A stretch of DNA of 18,384 nt. It comes from Acanthamoeba castellanii str. Neff. Lineage: Eukaryota; Discosea; Longamoebia; Acanthamoebidae. Under the pieces are notes generated by a model. That model was not told the origin of the DNA. It ran no database searches and saw nothing but the letters and a program-made list of their open reading frames with translations. Below are positions 1 through 10,224 of the stretch, piece after piece; positions within the stretch are counted from its first letter, which is position 1, and each line of letters begins with the position of its first letter. The DNA lies in contig NW_004457618.1 of the NCBI RefSeq assembly GCF_000313135.1, positions 348,896-367,279 of the forward strand, in the 5' to 3' direction. A program made the translations under genes and the position numbers.

Positions 1-1907
1 GACTCGGGCGGCACGCGGTCGTAGTAGATGGCGTCGTTGTCGCTGGCGTAGGCCTTGGCCAGCTTGACGAGCTCATCCCGCTCGGCGCCGTAGACGTTCA
101 CGAACGACTGGAAGGCCGCGTCTGTGAACCGGCCCTTGGGCTTCTCCGGCACCTCGCCCACGGCCTTCTGCATGTAGGCCACCGCCCGGCCGTACTCCCT
201 GTTGACACCAAAGTGAGCGACAATAATCAAAAAAAAAAATTAAATTGATCTTAACAATGTATTAATGAAACAAATAAAAGCATAGAACAAAAATTATAAA
301 AAGAGGGGTACCCATTGGCGTGGGCATCGCGGGCGAGGTGTTTGTAGGTGAGGCCAGAGAAGAGGAGGTTGTTGAGGGTGAGATAGAGGCGGAACGACTC
401 GACGAATTCGACCCCGGTTATGGCCTTCAGCGCAAACGACGCCTGAATGAACGAACGCTTTGGGTCAGCCACATTGATCTCCCATCGTCAATCAGTGCGA
501 CACGACAACGTACGTTGTTGTACTTCTGAGAGATGTCGAGGATGAGCTTCGACAGCAGGGAGTCGCTGGTGCCCTTTGCCATCGCCTTCTGCACCGCGAT
601 CTGCTGCGCTTCGGCGAGACACAGACTGCCGTCGCCCCACACGACCGTGAGTACCAAACCACGCGGCAATCGCCGTCATCAGGCCAGCAGCAACGCACTT
701 GATGAAGAGGGTCTGGAAGTGCTCCGTGATCTCGGCCACCGGCGGGTCCAGCCTGCCGTGTCGCGTGGCCACCGTCAGTTCGCCTTCGAATTGGACGCAA
801 AACGGGGGGAAGTAGTACTTGACGTTCTTGAACTGGAGGCATTGGGTGTCTCGTATGAACTCGAAGATGCCCGCAGCCATGCAGAGCGAGCGAGCGACCT
901 GTGTGGCAAAGGAGAACTATGACGACACACGCACGCACCACCGCACACGACACGCACGGCTGACTCACGATTGAGTGGTGCGCACCTCTTTGGAACCCTC
1001 ATCGAAGGCCTCCTGAGAAGCGAAGATGGTGCCGAATCGCTGCGCGGCCGCAGCTCTGTGGAGGAATGCGGCCGTCTGCAAGAGTGTCGCGGGGAGAGCG
1101 ATCAGATACCACAGAGCCGTCAGCAGCTGCCAGCTGTGGTGACGTTTGGCCCGCACCATGTAGGAGAAGAACAGCTCTGACGACATGCTGTTGAACACCA
1201 TCGGGTTCTTCAAGAAGTTGACGCTGACGCTGCTGGTCCAGCACACCCCTACGCACCATAGCATCATATCAATATATATCAGTGTTGATCTATAAATAAA
1301 TAAATAAATAAATAAGTAAATGTGAAGCGTACGAATGTTCCTGGCCACCGGGTTGCCCGTTGCCGCGGCCGCTTGGCCCAGTCCCTCCATCTGCACAGCA
1401 CACCAGCAACACATGGCACGCGTTCACTCAGGGACCGCACACATGCACACGGGAGGCGAGACACGATTTCTTCGTACCAGACCCAGCTCGCATGGAATGT
1501 ACGCATCGAGCGACTGGTCTCCCACCGCACACGCACGACCGCACACGCACACGCAGTAGTTAAGGAGGCGGTAACTTAACAATAATATAAAAATAATAAT
1601 AATAATAATGTAATGAATAAAAATGTAATATAAAAAGTCTGCTTACGCGTAGGGCGGCTTCGGGGGTGGAGCGGGTGAGGGCGCTGACGAGTTCTTCGCG
1701 CGTGCGGGAGATGCGCTGGAGCAGCTCCTTGGTCTCGTTGTCGCCCTCCCGCACCCACTGCTCAAAGGCCAGCTTGGTGGTAGGCTGCATGAGGCCCACC
1801 ACGAACACGTGCATGGGGAACTCCGCATTGTCCCCTCCTCCACCGCCGCCCGGGGCACCACGGCGGGCCGTCGGCGACGAAGGCGATGCTGGCTGTCCCG
1901 CGTTCAT
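1..1907 (-). CDS. BRO1-domain protein (ALIX/BROX-like), 3' end outside window
   Basis: Seven exons on the minus strand: 1907-1647, 1390-1333, 1248-986, 898-699, 625-514, 478-312 and 198-1. All phases agree, giving 419 residues in the window with the C-terminus cut off. The start is the first ATG after an AT-rich gap; a Gly/Pro-rich leader of about 28 residues precedes the domain. Family marks in order: AAGIFEFI near the middle, then CLAEAQQIAVQKAMAKG, which matches the BRO1 LxLAQAQExxxxKA helix, then SFIQASFALKA, and IYYDRVP at the end, the typical BRO1 exit motif. BRO1 domains bind ESCRT-III CHMP4/Snf7 subunits on endosomal membranes. That role is established for the family and inferred here. 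What follows the domain (V domain, Pro-rich tail or a lipid anchor) lies outside the window, so ALIX and BROX types cannot be told apart. The small intron 698-626 hides what first looks like a frameshift. Confidence 0.8.
1248..1646 (-). repeat. Simple-sequence tracts inside BRO1 gene introns
   Basis: The intron 1332-1249 holds an (ATAA)n microsatellite around 1291-1318. The intron 1646-1391 holds an (ATA)n tract around 1591-1608 and a CACACG-rich stretch around 1410-1558. Both introns splice in phase, so these are intronic expansions and not coding. The short exon 1390-1333 lies between them. Confidence 0.7.
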
Positions 1908-2028
1908 TTTTTTTAAATCTGTTATGTTCTGATAATAAATAGTTTATCATTTTGGATTTATCACCTAATTTTCATAAAAGAAAAAGGATGTGAGTGTTCC
2001 GGCAAAAAATTCAATAAATAATAAAATT

Positions 2029-2034
2029 TTTATT
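2029..2034 (-). terminator. Candidate poly(A) signal for the EGF-repeat gene
   Basis: AATAAA on the minus strand, about 32 nt beyond the stop codon at 2068-2066. It lies in an AT-rich 158-bp gap between the EGF gene and the BRO1 start. The gap must hold both the 3' end of one gene and the promoter of the next. Use of this hexamer as the signal is inferred from its position only. Confidence 0.4.
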
Positions 2035-2065
2035 AAAAAGCCTTTTTACATAGGGTTTCTAGAGA

Positions 2066-5000
2066 TCACAGAGTGTCGTGGGCCTCGTCGAGTGCAAAGT
2101 TGACCTGGCCGATGTTGAGCCCCTTGTTGATCTGGTAGGTCTTGTAGGCGGCCAGGCCCTTGAACACGCCGTACGCGGCTACCACGCCCACCACCAGCGC
2201 CACCGCTCCTCCTGCAATCGCACGAAACACGACACACGGCACACGCACGCAACACGACACAACACACGGCACACGCACGACACGCACACGATACGACACA
2301 CGTAAGCTCAAGCTAAGGCTTATCTTTGCAATACTTCAGAGAAGAAGCTTACCTCCGAGAGCGCCACCGACGGCGGCGTAGGTTGTGGACTGGTCGCTCG
2401 AGGAGCTGCCGCGCTCCTGCGACTCGGAACAGTCGGCGCCGCCCCAGAACGGCAGGCACATGCACACCGGCGGGTTCGTGTCGCCGTTGCACTGGCCATT
2501 GCCCGAGCAATCGCCCGGACAGATCGCTGTTGCATGTCTCTAGTCAGCTCACGCGTGTGTCGTGTTGCGTGCCGTGTGTGTCGTGTCGTGTCTCGTGTGT
2601 TGTGTGTTGTGTGCGTGGTGGGTGACGGTACGGGTGGCGCAGTCGGGACCGGTCCAGCGCGCGTCGCACCGACACTCGGCCGGTTCGACGCTCGAGTCGC
2701 AGCGGCCGCGCCCGTTGCAGTTCTCCTCGGCGCCGGGGCATCGCACCACCGAGCAGTCGGAGCCGCGCCAGTTGTCGCCGCACTGGCACGTCCCGTTGAC
2801 GCACGTCCCGTGCTCGCTGTCCGTACACTCGTCCGGGAAGCCCGGGCACATCGGTTCATCTAAAAATGTAACGCGTGTGCGTGTGCGTGTGCGGTCGTGC
2901 GTGTGCGTGCGCGTGTGAGTGCGACGACATGTGTGCTGTGGGCGTGTGCGGGTGCGCGTACAAATGGAGCACGAGTTGCCGTAGAAGTACGGATCGCACA
3001 TGCATGCGGGGCTGGCCAGATCAGTAGAGCAGGCGCCGTGGCCAGAGCACTCCGCCTGGCCCTGGGCCGCAGCACACGTGGCTACAAAGATATGCGAGTG
3101 CGAGTGAGAAAAGAGCGAAGGGCGAAGAACGAAGAACGAAGTGCAAAGAAAGAAGAACGAGGGGAGGTACGTGAGAAGCAGTCGTTGAGGGGACCGCTCG
3201 CCCATCCAGGCCGGCACTGGCATGCTGGCTGGGCAGCGCCGCCCGCCAAGCAGGAGCCATGGCCGGAACACTCGGGGAAGACCGAGAAGTCGTTCACCGA
3301 AAGGCAGTACGCTGCGCCCACACACGACACGACACGACACGACACACACGACACACAAGGGTCAGTCGTGTGTGAGAGGGAACACAGAGGGAAGGAGTTG
3401 GGTACGAGTGTTGCAGTCAGCGCCGCGCCAGTCTCCATTGCAGGCGGTGCAGTACTTGGAGGTGCCGTTGCCCGCCACGCACACGTCACAGTTCGGGGCC
3501 GAGGCGCAGGCGGTGAGCGCCACCGAGCAGTCGGGTCCGGTCCACCCGGCCGCGCACACGCAACGCGGCGGGTCGAGCCCCACATCCACGCACTTGCCGT
3601 GGTTCGAGCACTCCGTGGCCCCCGCCGCACACTCGGCTGCACGACACACGCGACACACGACACACACGTTAGACCTGCTCAATTCTGTCGCCAGAGCAAG
3701 ACTTGGTTCGCACCGACGGAGCAATCGGGGCCGATCCACCCGGGGCTGCATCGGCACTCGACGGCGTCCGTCGTGCCATTCACCACGCACTCGCCGTGGT
3801 GGTTGCAGTCCGGCGACCTGCGCGATCGCTGATTAGTGAAAGGCCACAGCTCGATTGGGCAAGAGTGAGGAGTGAGTGGCAGGAGCGCACCCGGGGCAGT
3901 CGGTGTGCGAGCAGTCGACCCCGCGCCAACCGGGAGGGCACGAGCACAGGCCCGACGTGCGGTTGCACGACCCGCGGCCCGAGCACTCGTTCGCACTCTG
4001 GCCCGGGCACCGCGCGTAGGCTGGTGGGGTGGTGCAGGAGGGAATGTCAACAATACAGAGTTAGTTCGTCGCAGAGAAAAGAGTAAAGATTGGTTTGGTA
4101 CCGAGGGAGCAGTCGAGGTCGGGGCCGAGCGCCCACCCCTCGAAGCATTGGCAGTGGGGCACGCCTGAGTCGGCGTCGGTGCACACGCCGTTCTCCGGGC
4201 TCGTGCAGTTGTTGCTGCATATGGGCACTACACGCCGATCGTGGCGCCCATTGCCTTGCGTGAGTGTGTGCGTGTGTGCGGTGGCGTGTGTGCGTGTGTG
4301 GTTATTTGCAAATTGTGTGCGCGGTACCAGAGCAATCGTTAGGCTGGCCCGCTGGACCGGTCCAGTTGGCCTGGCATTGGCAATAGGGCGTCGTCGCGGT
4401 TTTACAGAAGCCGTTGTTGCTGCACGCTGGTTCTCCCGGACAGTCCGCTGATCGTGGAAAAACGAGATGAAAAGGTTGGTTGTGTGCCATCAAAACATAA
4501 AAGAGAGTCGGCACTTACGTATCTCACAGGCGAAGCCAGTCCAGCCAGAAGGGCACACGCAGCGGGCTGGCTGGAAACCGCCGTCGCAAGTTCCACGGCC
4601 ACTGCATTCTGCGCCCGCCAAAAGGAGTGCGTAAGTGCATCGATTGTCCTAAATTGAATTATAAATAGAAATAGAAATACAGAACTTTGAAAAAACTAAC
4701 ATAAAAATATAAGAAACAGAACATTATAGCATACCAGGGGATCCAGGGCAGTAGTCTGGGATGGCGATGTAGATGTAAAAAGAGGGAATTATTAGTCAGT
4801 CAGGCGGAGCGAGCAAGAAATGGTGAGGAGGGCGACAACGCACAATGTTGGCAGGAGTCCCCGGTGCGGCCAACGGGGCAGTTGCAGTTCTGGGTCGCGC
4901 CTTCCAAGAGTATGGCGAACGAGTTCGAAGAGCTCGCCGAACAGGTGACGCCTGGCTCGCTCGGATCTGGTGTGTCGCGTGCACCGCGTGTGACGTTTGT

Positions 5001-6836
5001 GTCGTGTGTCGTAAGCGTGGTGGTGGGAGGATTTTGTTTTGCCCTATGTGCAGTTCGTACCGTAGGCGTTGCTGCTGTCTCCCTCGCAATACACTTGGCA
5101 CCGGTCGCCGCCGATTGCCAAGTTGAATTCGCGGGCATGATCAGTGAACACGCCAAAGGTGCTCGTGCTATGGAGACGAGACATGCGGTGAGATCAACGT
5201 CACAAATAAAGCGGTAAAAGAAATGAAATCTGATAAAAAGAAATGTAAAACAATTCTAGAATTGAAAAAAATTGAAATGAAAAACAGATTAATAATAATA
5301 TGGACTCAACTGCTGGGCGACGTACTAGCCCTCGACGGCGTCGTAGAGGAAGAATGCAGGGAGCTCGAGGCCGTAGGTTCCGAAGAGGAGCAGGGCGATG
5401 TTGTTCCGCAGCTTGTAGTGGCATCCCGAAGAAGGCAGAGGGAGACTGCGGGCCTGCGGGTCGATAATTTCGTAGTCTGGCACGATGAGGTAGGTCGATT
5501 TGATCTGGGAGGCGGTCACGTCCTCAGCTCGCGCGATTGGCAGAGTAACTGCGCCAGCAAGCCATCGTCACCCGTTAGAACTGTGCGAGTGTGTGTGCGT
5601 GCGGGCGTGCGCGTCGTGCAGCGAGATGGGCTACCATAGAATAAAAATTCGGTCTGGCCCACAACCGACAGGTTGCCCTCCACGAACCAGTTGCCCCACG
5701 TGTGCTTGAGCGTGACGTTGGGATAGAGCGTGGCCACGGTCACCTTTGGAAAGTGGCGTCATTAGCAGTGTGTATCGTGTGTGTGTGTGTCGTTACCTGT
5801 GCTCCGTAGTTGACATCGACGTTGCCCACAAATCGCATGCTGCCCTGTGCCCAGCCATTGATCGAGGTACTGGGCGAGGTCAACACACTGCGCGCACCAT
5901 TCGTTCGCGAATGATTAGTCGGGCGGTCTGTGTACTGCACGAGCAGGACCGAGTCCTGCATGTCCGCACCTGAGCTCACCCTCCACGTCGGGCGCGTCCA
6001 GCGGGTTGACTGTGGAGCGCAGCACGCCGAAGGGGTTGACCACCACCCAATCCTTCACAGCCATTCTCGCTGTTATAAGGCCCGCGTAGTGAGTGTGTGT
6101 TGAGACATTCATCGACGCACACACAGAACAAGAAGATCATCGAAGTGGTCGAAGGGTACCTCCTCGTAGCACGACGGCAGCCCAGCACAACGCCAGGCCG
6201 GTGCTGTCATCGCAGCACTCCGAATCGGGCGAGCCCACCGTCAACAATCTTATAGACACCGTCTGCCCTGTTTGTAGCGGCTGTGCGTACATAAAAGATG
6301 AAAAATGTGAACACGACTCGCAGCATAGATTTGTTTGGGGGGGGGGTTGAATGGCACACGTACGTCGACGTAGACGCTGAAGGACGTATGGTTCCAGGTG
6401 GCTATTGATACCACATCGGCCGCCACGGGCACGCGCGGCTCGCCAGTGGCGACATCGCGCCAGCGCAGCGGGTCCCACCAGTGCCCATCTACCGGCTCGG
6501 CCCACACGATGGTCGTGGAGGGTACCCCTGGCAAAAAGAAAAGAAAAAGAAAAAGAAAACAATTATGTCGTCAGGGACAACGATCAACCAAAGAAGAAAG
6601 AAGAAGAACGAAGAAGACCAAAAGCGACGAGCTGTAATACTCGACTATCTGGATGTTGATTTCATAGTGTTGCGAAAAAACAGAAGATGTAGGCGTATGA
6701 CCTAAACTAAATGACGATATGTAGCCAGGATGAATGTACCGTGTGTAGATAGGACGGCAGTGCCAAGGAAGAACAAGATAGGGACCACCAGTAGGAATGT
6801 CGAGTGCCACCGCTTTGAAGAGGGCATAGACGGCAT
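2066..6836 (-). CDS. Multi-EGF type I membrane protein, 21 exons, 913 aa
   Basis: Exons (5' to 3'): 6836-6740, 6527-6360, 6267-6160, 6069-5970, 5887-5797, 5743-5635, 5548-5326, 5167-5061, 4951-4844, 4755-4735, 4608-4519, 4447-4328, 4227-4102, 4020-3891, 3817-3714, 3636-3406, 3311-3171, 3081-2962, 2859-2632, 2526-2353, 2211-2066. They sum to 2742 nt with all phases agreeing. A signal peptide (hydrophobic core STFLLVVPILFFLG) leads a Trp- and Val-rich, probably beta-rich ectodomain (about residues 33-350) with N-glycosylation sequons. From about 355 to 845 come about a dozen EGF-like modules with the CxCxxGWxGxDC signature. One helix follows (about 855-880, Gly/Val/Ala-rich, GGALGGGAVALVVG across the last junction), then a tail of about 33 residues. 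Nearest starts are 6857, 6836 and 6827; 6836 was chosen because it puts the signal peptide close to the N-terminus. The role is probably adhesion or recognition at the cell surface; the ligand is unknown. I recognise no named ortholog. Confidence 0.85.
2863..2961. repeat. (GTGTGC)n-type intronic tract
   Basis: The intron between exons 3081-2962 and 2859-2632 is almost entirely alternating GTGTGC/GTGCGT on the plus strand. Similar tracts, in either orientation, fill the introns near 2215-2310, 2560-2625, 3320-3360, 4258-4320 and 5585-5625. Confidence 0.7.
4735..4755 (-). other. 21-nt microexon of the EGF gene
   Basis: Seven codons bounded by an AG acceptor (4757-4756) and a GTATGC donor (4734-4729). 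Both borders are phase 1. It supplies the first cysteine-bearing segment (YCPGSP) of an EGF module that continues in the exon 4608-4519. Skipping it would keep the reading frame. Confidence 0.7.
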
Positions 6837-7084
6837 TGCTGGTGCCGCGCACACTACCATCTTATGGGCGCGTACGTAGTTTTTGGGTAGTACTGCACCA
6901 ACTGAGTTTGTGTACGTGTGCGGGGTTTGACCATTTTTCCAGCATGCGGAGCTGATCATTTTTCAGTGCAGAATTGCATTTTCTTCTTGTGGCTGCCTAA
7001 CGCCGTTACAGACCGGACCTACACCGGCAACACAGCTGTGGTGAGAGCGGGTGTCTGATCACCGCCCACTTCTGGGCGTCGCTG

Positions 7085-7185
7085 GCCAGCTTGCACTCGA
7101 CCCTCACGCAGTCCTTCTCCACGCACCTGTCGTTCGCCACCGCTCCACGATTCGCTGTAGAGTGTCGGACATCTTCGCTCCTGCG
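7085..7185 (+). pseudogene. Relic fragment of a third surface-protein paralog
   Basis: Two short stretches match the C-terminal half of the gene at 12325-13967. 'CTCACGCAGTCCTTCTCC' occurs here (about 7103-7120) and near 13250. The stretch about 7145-7178, containing 'CACGATTCGCT' and 'GAGTGTCGGAC', matches 13396-13428 with few differences. The roughly 100 bp between these blocks in the intact gene are mostly missing here, and the frame has stops. A weaker match near 7335-7350 resembles the 'CTGGGCGTGCTG' segment at 13731-13742. The rest of the copy is not recognisable. Confidence 0.5.
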
Positions 7186-7439
7186 GGTCTTCTGCAACCA
7201 CCAGGAGCTTGAAGAAGAAGGTATTTGGGCGCGGCAGTCCTTCTTGCCGCCGCCGAACGGGACGGTGTTGTTGGCCACTGGCTTGAACCGCGGTCAGGGT
7301 TGAACTGGGTCGGGTTGGCCCATAATAAACGCGGGTCCTGGGCGTGCTGTCCGCTTTGGAGTAAGAGCCTAAACTGCCGGAGACAATTAAAAAATAAAAT
7401 TCCATACACTCTCGGCCTGAGATGCCACATGTTGTAACC

Positions 7440-7474
7440 TAACGGCAACTGTTGTTGTAACTGTCACACAACTG
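7440..7474 (+). promoter_or_regulatory. Cluster of four MYB-type YAACKG sites
   Basis: TAACGG (7440-7445), CAACTG (7446-7451), TAACTG (7458-7463) and CAACTG (7469-7474) lie in 35 bp, all in the same orientation, 69-103 bp upstream of the ATG at 7543. YAACKG is the core recognised by MYB R2R3 proteins. Regulatory use is inferred; no equivalent cluster is seen upstream of the paralog at 14228. Confidence 0.35.
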
Positions 7475-7622
7475 TCACTCCTCGCAGCTCTCCTACCACA
7501 CTCCGCCTTGTAGCAACCATTCGCATCAAGAGAAGAGCAAAGATGCGCACAGAGGAGAGGAGATCAGCTCTCATGGTCCTGTTTTTCATTGTTGGCGTGG
7601 CCAATGCTCAGAGCTGCAAGCC

Positions 7623-7627
7623 AGTGG
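7623..7627 (+). repeat. Target-site duplication, left copy (AGTGG)
   Basis: AGTGG directly precedes the LTR end TATTGG and repeats directly after the other LTR at 12320-12324. Five base pairs is the usual Ty1/copia duplication length. The host codons read in frame when the two copies are collapsed. Confidence 0.8.
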
Positions 7628-7857
7628 TATTGGCAGAGTGAAGTGGGTCGGTGTAGAAGAAGAGAGTGTATTGTGAAGATAGAAAAACAATTGAGGTAGG
7701 GAGATGTATATATATGTTTTTGGTCGCTGGGAGTCAGCTGGCTGACGCTGAGTAAATCCCTTGCATCCTAGGTTTATTACTAGGTAACTCTGTTACCAGG
7801 TAATTAACCTAGGAGGCTGGCTAGGATTCTGTCTGGGGAGATGGTTACTCGCCAACA
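7628..7857 (-). repeat. 3' LTR of the copia element, full length (230 bp)
   Basis: On the minus strand it begins TGTTGGCG (7857) and ends GCCAATA (7628), a near-perfect TGTTGG/CCAATA terminal inverted repeat with one mismatch from the expected CCAACA. Positions 7739-7857 match the other LTR at 118 of 119 sites (A at 7756 versus C at 12218). The part 7628-7738 has no counterpart in the other LTR and holds TATATATA near 7708-7715, the likely core promoter. Confidence 0.8.
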
Positions 7858-8565
7858 CGCCCCTTCAGCTGGCATGACATACAGATGTTGAGATTTCCAA
7901 TTTGCTTCAGATGGACCAGTTGAGGATGAGGTAGAGCCTTGGTTAGCATGTCAGCAATCATCTGCTCAGTTGGACAGTAGGTCACAGTGGCCATCCCACT
8001 GGAGATTGTCTCATGTAGGTGGCAGACCTTGATATCAAAGTGTTTGGTTCTTGGATGGAACACTTGTTGAGTCTTGTGAGCAAGCATGATAGCTCCTTGG
8101 TTGTTGCTGTAGATCATGACTGGGAGAGTTGTGTTCAGTCCAAGGGGACAGAAGAACTTGCAGATGTAGAGAATCTGCTTCACAACTTCTGAAAGTGCAG
8201 TGAACTCAGCTTCACATGAGGAGAGTGTGATGGAGGATTGACTCCTTGAGGTCCATGCAAATGGTCCGCCACAGAGGTAGAGAATGAAGCCTGTGACCAA
8301 TCACCTGTCAATGGTGTTGCTGCCCCAGTCTGAGTTGCACCACACCCAAGGGATGAGAGTGGCTGGATCTCAAAGATTGACATTGGCATGATCATAGGTG
8401 ATGGTGAGGTTGTGTGTCCCATGGAGGTAGTGCATCACATGTTTGACCACAGCCCAGTGTGAGTTGTCATAGCCACACACAAACTTACTGAGGTAGCCAA
8501 CAGTGTAGGCAATGTCCAGTCATGATGCTTGGGCGATGTACAGAAGTCCACCAATGGTAGGGGAT
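7845..8565 (-). pseudogene. copia RNase H region
   Basis: Minus-strand frame with GGLLYIAQAS, then DIAYTVGYLSKF, NSDWGSN, GFILYLCGGPFAWTSRSQ and ITLSSCEAEFTALSEVVKQI, matching the copia RNase H block (..YSDADW.., ..GY.F.L.G..W.SK.Q, SS.EAEY.AL). It has stops at 8522-8520, 8372-8370 and 8303-8301, all TGA. The first falls where the family has Arg of TRPDI, and the codon after it is CTG where CCG is expected. The third is followed by TTG where TCG is expected. The stop TAA of this frame lies just inside the 3' LTR. Confidence 0.85.
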
Positions 8566-9240
8566 CACAGTGTGCTCACTGGGGACAGAGCTAAGACTTA
8601 GCCCAACGTTCATGGGAGTGTAGTGGGGCTTGCAGTCAGTTAGGCCAAACTTGGTGAGAAGACTGTTGATGTGGCCAGCCTGATGCAGCTGGAGAGTGCC
8701 ATGGCAATGATCTTGCAGGATTTCAATACTGAGGACAGAGGAGGCCTCACCCAGATCATTGATGTTGAACTTGGTTGAAAGGACAGACTTGGTCTCCTGC
8801 AGCAGGTTGTGGGTGGAGAAGATGGTGCAATTGTCCATGTAGAGAGACAGGAACACAATGCTGCGCCCCTCATGATGGATGTAGATGCATGTGTTGGTGT
8901 TGGTGGGATGGTAGCCATTGGCCTGTAGGTGACTGTTGATGGACTTGTTCCACACATATGGGGCCTGCTTCAAGCTGTACAGGCTCTTGATCAGGTGGCA
9001 GACGTGACTGGGCATTGTAGCTGACTTGAAGCCCAGAGGCTGAGTGATGTAGATCTCCTCGTCCAATTCAGCATGGAGAAAGGCAGTCTTGACATCCATC
9101 TGGTGGATTTCAAGGTTGAGCACTGTGGCCAGTGCAAGTAGTAGGTGAAGGTTCTCAAGCTGTACAACCAGCATGTAAGTTTCACTGTAGTCAACACTGT
9201 GTAGCTGAGAGTAACCTTTTGCCACCCATTGGGCCTTGTA
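8566..9240 (-). pseudogene. copia reverse transcriptase region
   Basis: One open minus-strand stretch with VAKGYSQLHSVDYSET, QMDVKTAFLHAELDEEIYI, SLYSLKQAPYVWN and LSLYMDN. These are the copia RT blocks. The active-site box, normally YVDD, reads Tyr-Met-Asp-Asn at 8841-8830: the second catalytic Asp is Asn (AAT following GAC). The family Gly in SLYGLKQ is Ser (AGC following TAC). Both fit CpG to CpA. Frame changes at about 9240 and about 8565 separate it from the neighbouring regions. Not catalytically competent. Confidence 0.88.
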
Positions 9241-10224
9241 GCACTCCCATCAGCCAGCTGCTTGACTTTGTACAGCCAGTGTGTTCAGATGGCCTTGTGG
9301 CCAGGCAGCAGTGTGACTAGCTGATAGGTCCCATTGTGGATAAGAGACTGGTGCTCCAGTTGCATGGCATTGTGCCATGCACTTGCCTGTGGAGACAACA
9401 GAGCTTCAGTGTACATGCTCAGTGTGTGTACTGGCGCTGGTGATGACAGCAGGGGGATTGGTGTGTGTGCCATGTGCTGATGCATGGGCGTGAATGTGCA
9501 TTGTGGTCTGTTGCACATGCACATGCACTCTTCAGCCACAGAGGCCTGGAGGTGCCAATCATTGACCACCCAGGTGGAGCCGTCCAGGATGTGTCAGTTG
9601 GGCACCAGACTGTGCATGGAGTGACATGGTGGCACGGTGGTCAAGGCTGGGGTGCCTCTGACAGCTGTCACAGTTGCAGTTGTGGATGATGTGTGGGGCG
9701 TGGTTGGGCGTTCCAGGGACAGCTGTGCTGCCATGCACAAGCCACCCATGATCACTGGCATGGGTGGGGGAGAAACATAGTCCTCTCCACCAAAGTCGCC
9801 GTAGTGACTATTGTCAAGGCCCATAGGCCTGAATGGTGACATGGGCTCTGTTGGATCGTGATAGTCATCCATGATGGAATTGTCAATGCCTTCAATGTGC
9901 GTTTCATCAAGATCAGTCACAGCTTGAGGGGACAGCAAGTCAAGCAGAGACCATTCTTGGGGTAGGTCATTGTGTGCTTGGTCTTCAGTACTTTGACAAG
10001 CAACAGAGGCAGGCACAGGAAGTTGGAGTCATCATCAAAGACAACATCACAAGACTCTGTGATGTGCTTGCTCTCAAGCATCCAGAGGTGGTGGTGCAAT
10101 CCATTGCTCACAGGGCTGAGGTAGAGGGCGTCATGCAAGTGCAGGTCAAGCTTGTTGCGCAGCCATGCAGGGATCAGCAGATGTGCTGTAGTTCCAAACA
10201 CATGTAGGTTGGTGAGGTTGGGTC
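9241..10224 (-). pseudogene. copia integrase C-terminal/linker region
   Basis: Begins with HVFGTTAHLLIPAWLRNKLD and DVVFDDDSN, the conserved segment after the copia integrase core, then a low-complexity Pro/Ser/Thr- and acid-rich linker, then LVTLLPGHKAI and WLYKVKQLADGS, leading into RT. It has frame changes near 10222, 10018 and 9240, and stops TGA at 9596-9594 and 9287-9285. The second precedes THWLYK, where related elements have a basic residue, consistent with CGA to TGA. Confidence 0.8.

Larger units (their letters stand above)
6837..7542. other. Divergent intergenic region between EGF gene and surface-protein gene
   Basis: About 700 bp between two genes that point away from each other, so it should carry both promoters. 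No convincing intact gene is present. It holds a decayed paralog fragment (about 7085-7185), a short AT-rich tract (about 7385-7402) and a MYB-like site cluster (7440-7474). Minus-strand open frames across 7006-7448 carry no recognisable domain and overlap the decayed fragment. Confidence 0.6.

Noticed and set aside
626..698. Apparent frameshift in the BRO1 gene
   Set aside because: A 73-nt intron (GTGCGT..GGCAG, minus strand) joins AA|T in phase and restores the BRO1 helix motif, so no lesion is needed.
2870..3370. CACACG tracts as a CRISPR-like or satellite array
   Set aside because: Irregular dinucleotide/hexamer simple repeats confined to introns, without unique spacers.
7006..7448. Minus-strand open frames upstream of the EGF gene
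   Set aside because: No signal, domain or splice support, and they overlap plus-strand paralog remnants.
7739..7857. 119-bp repeat taken as the full LTR
   Set aside because: No target duplication flanks it on the left. Extension to 7628 gives AGTGG duplications and LTR-like ends.
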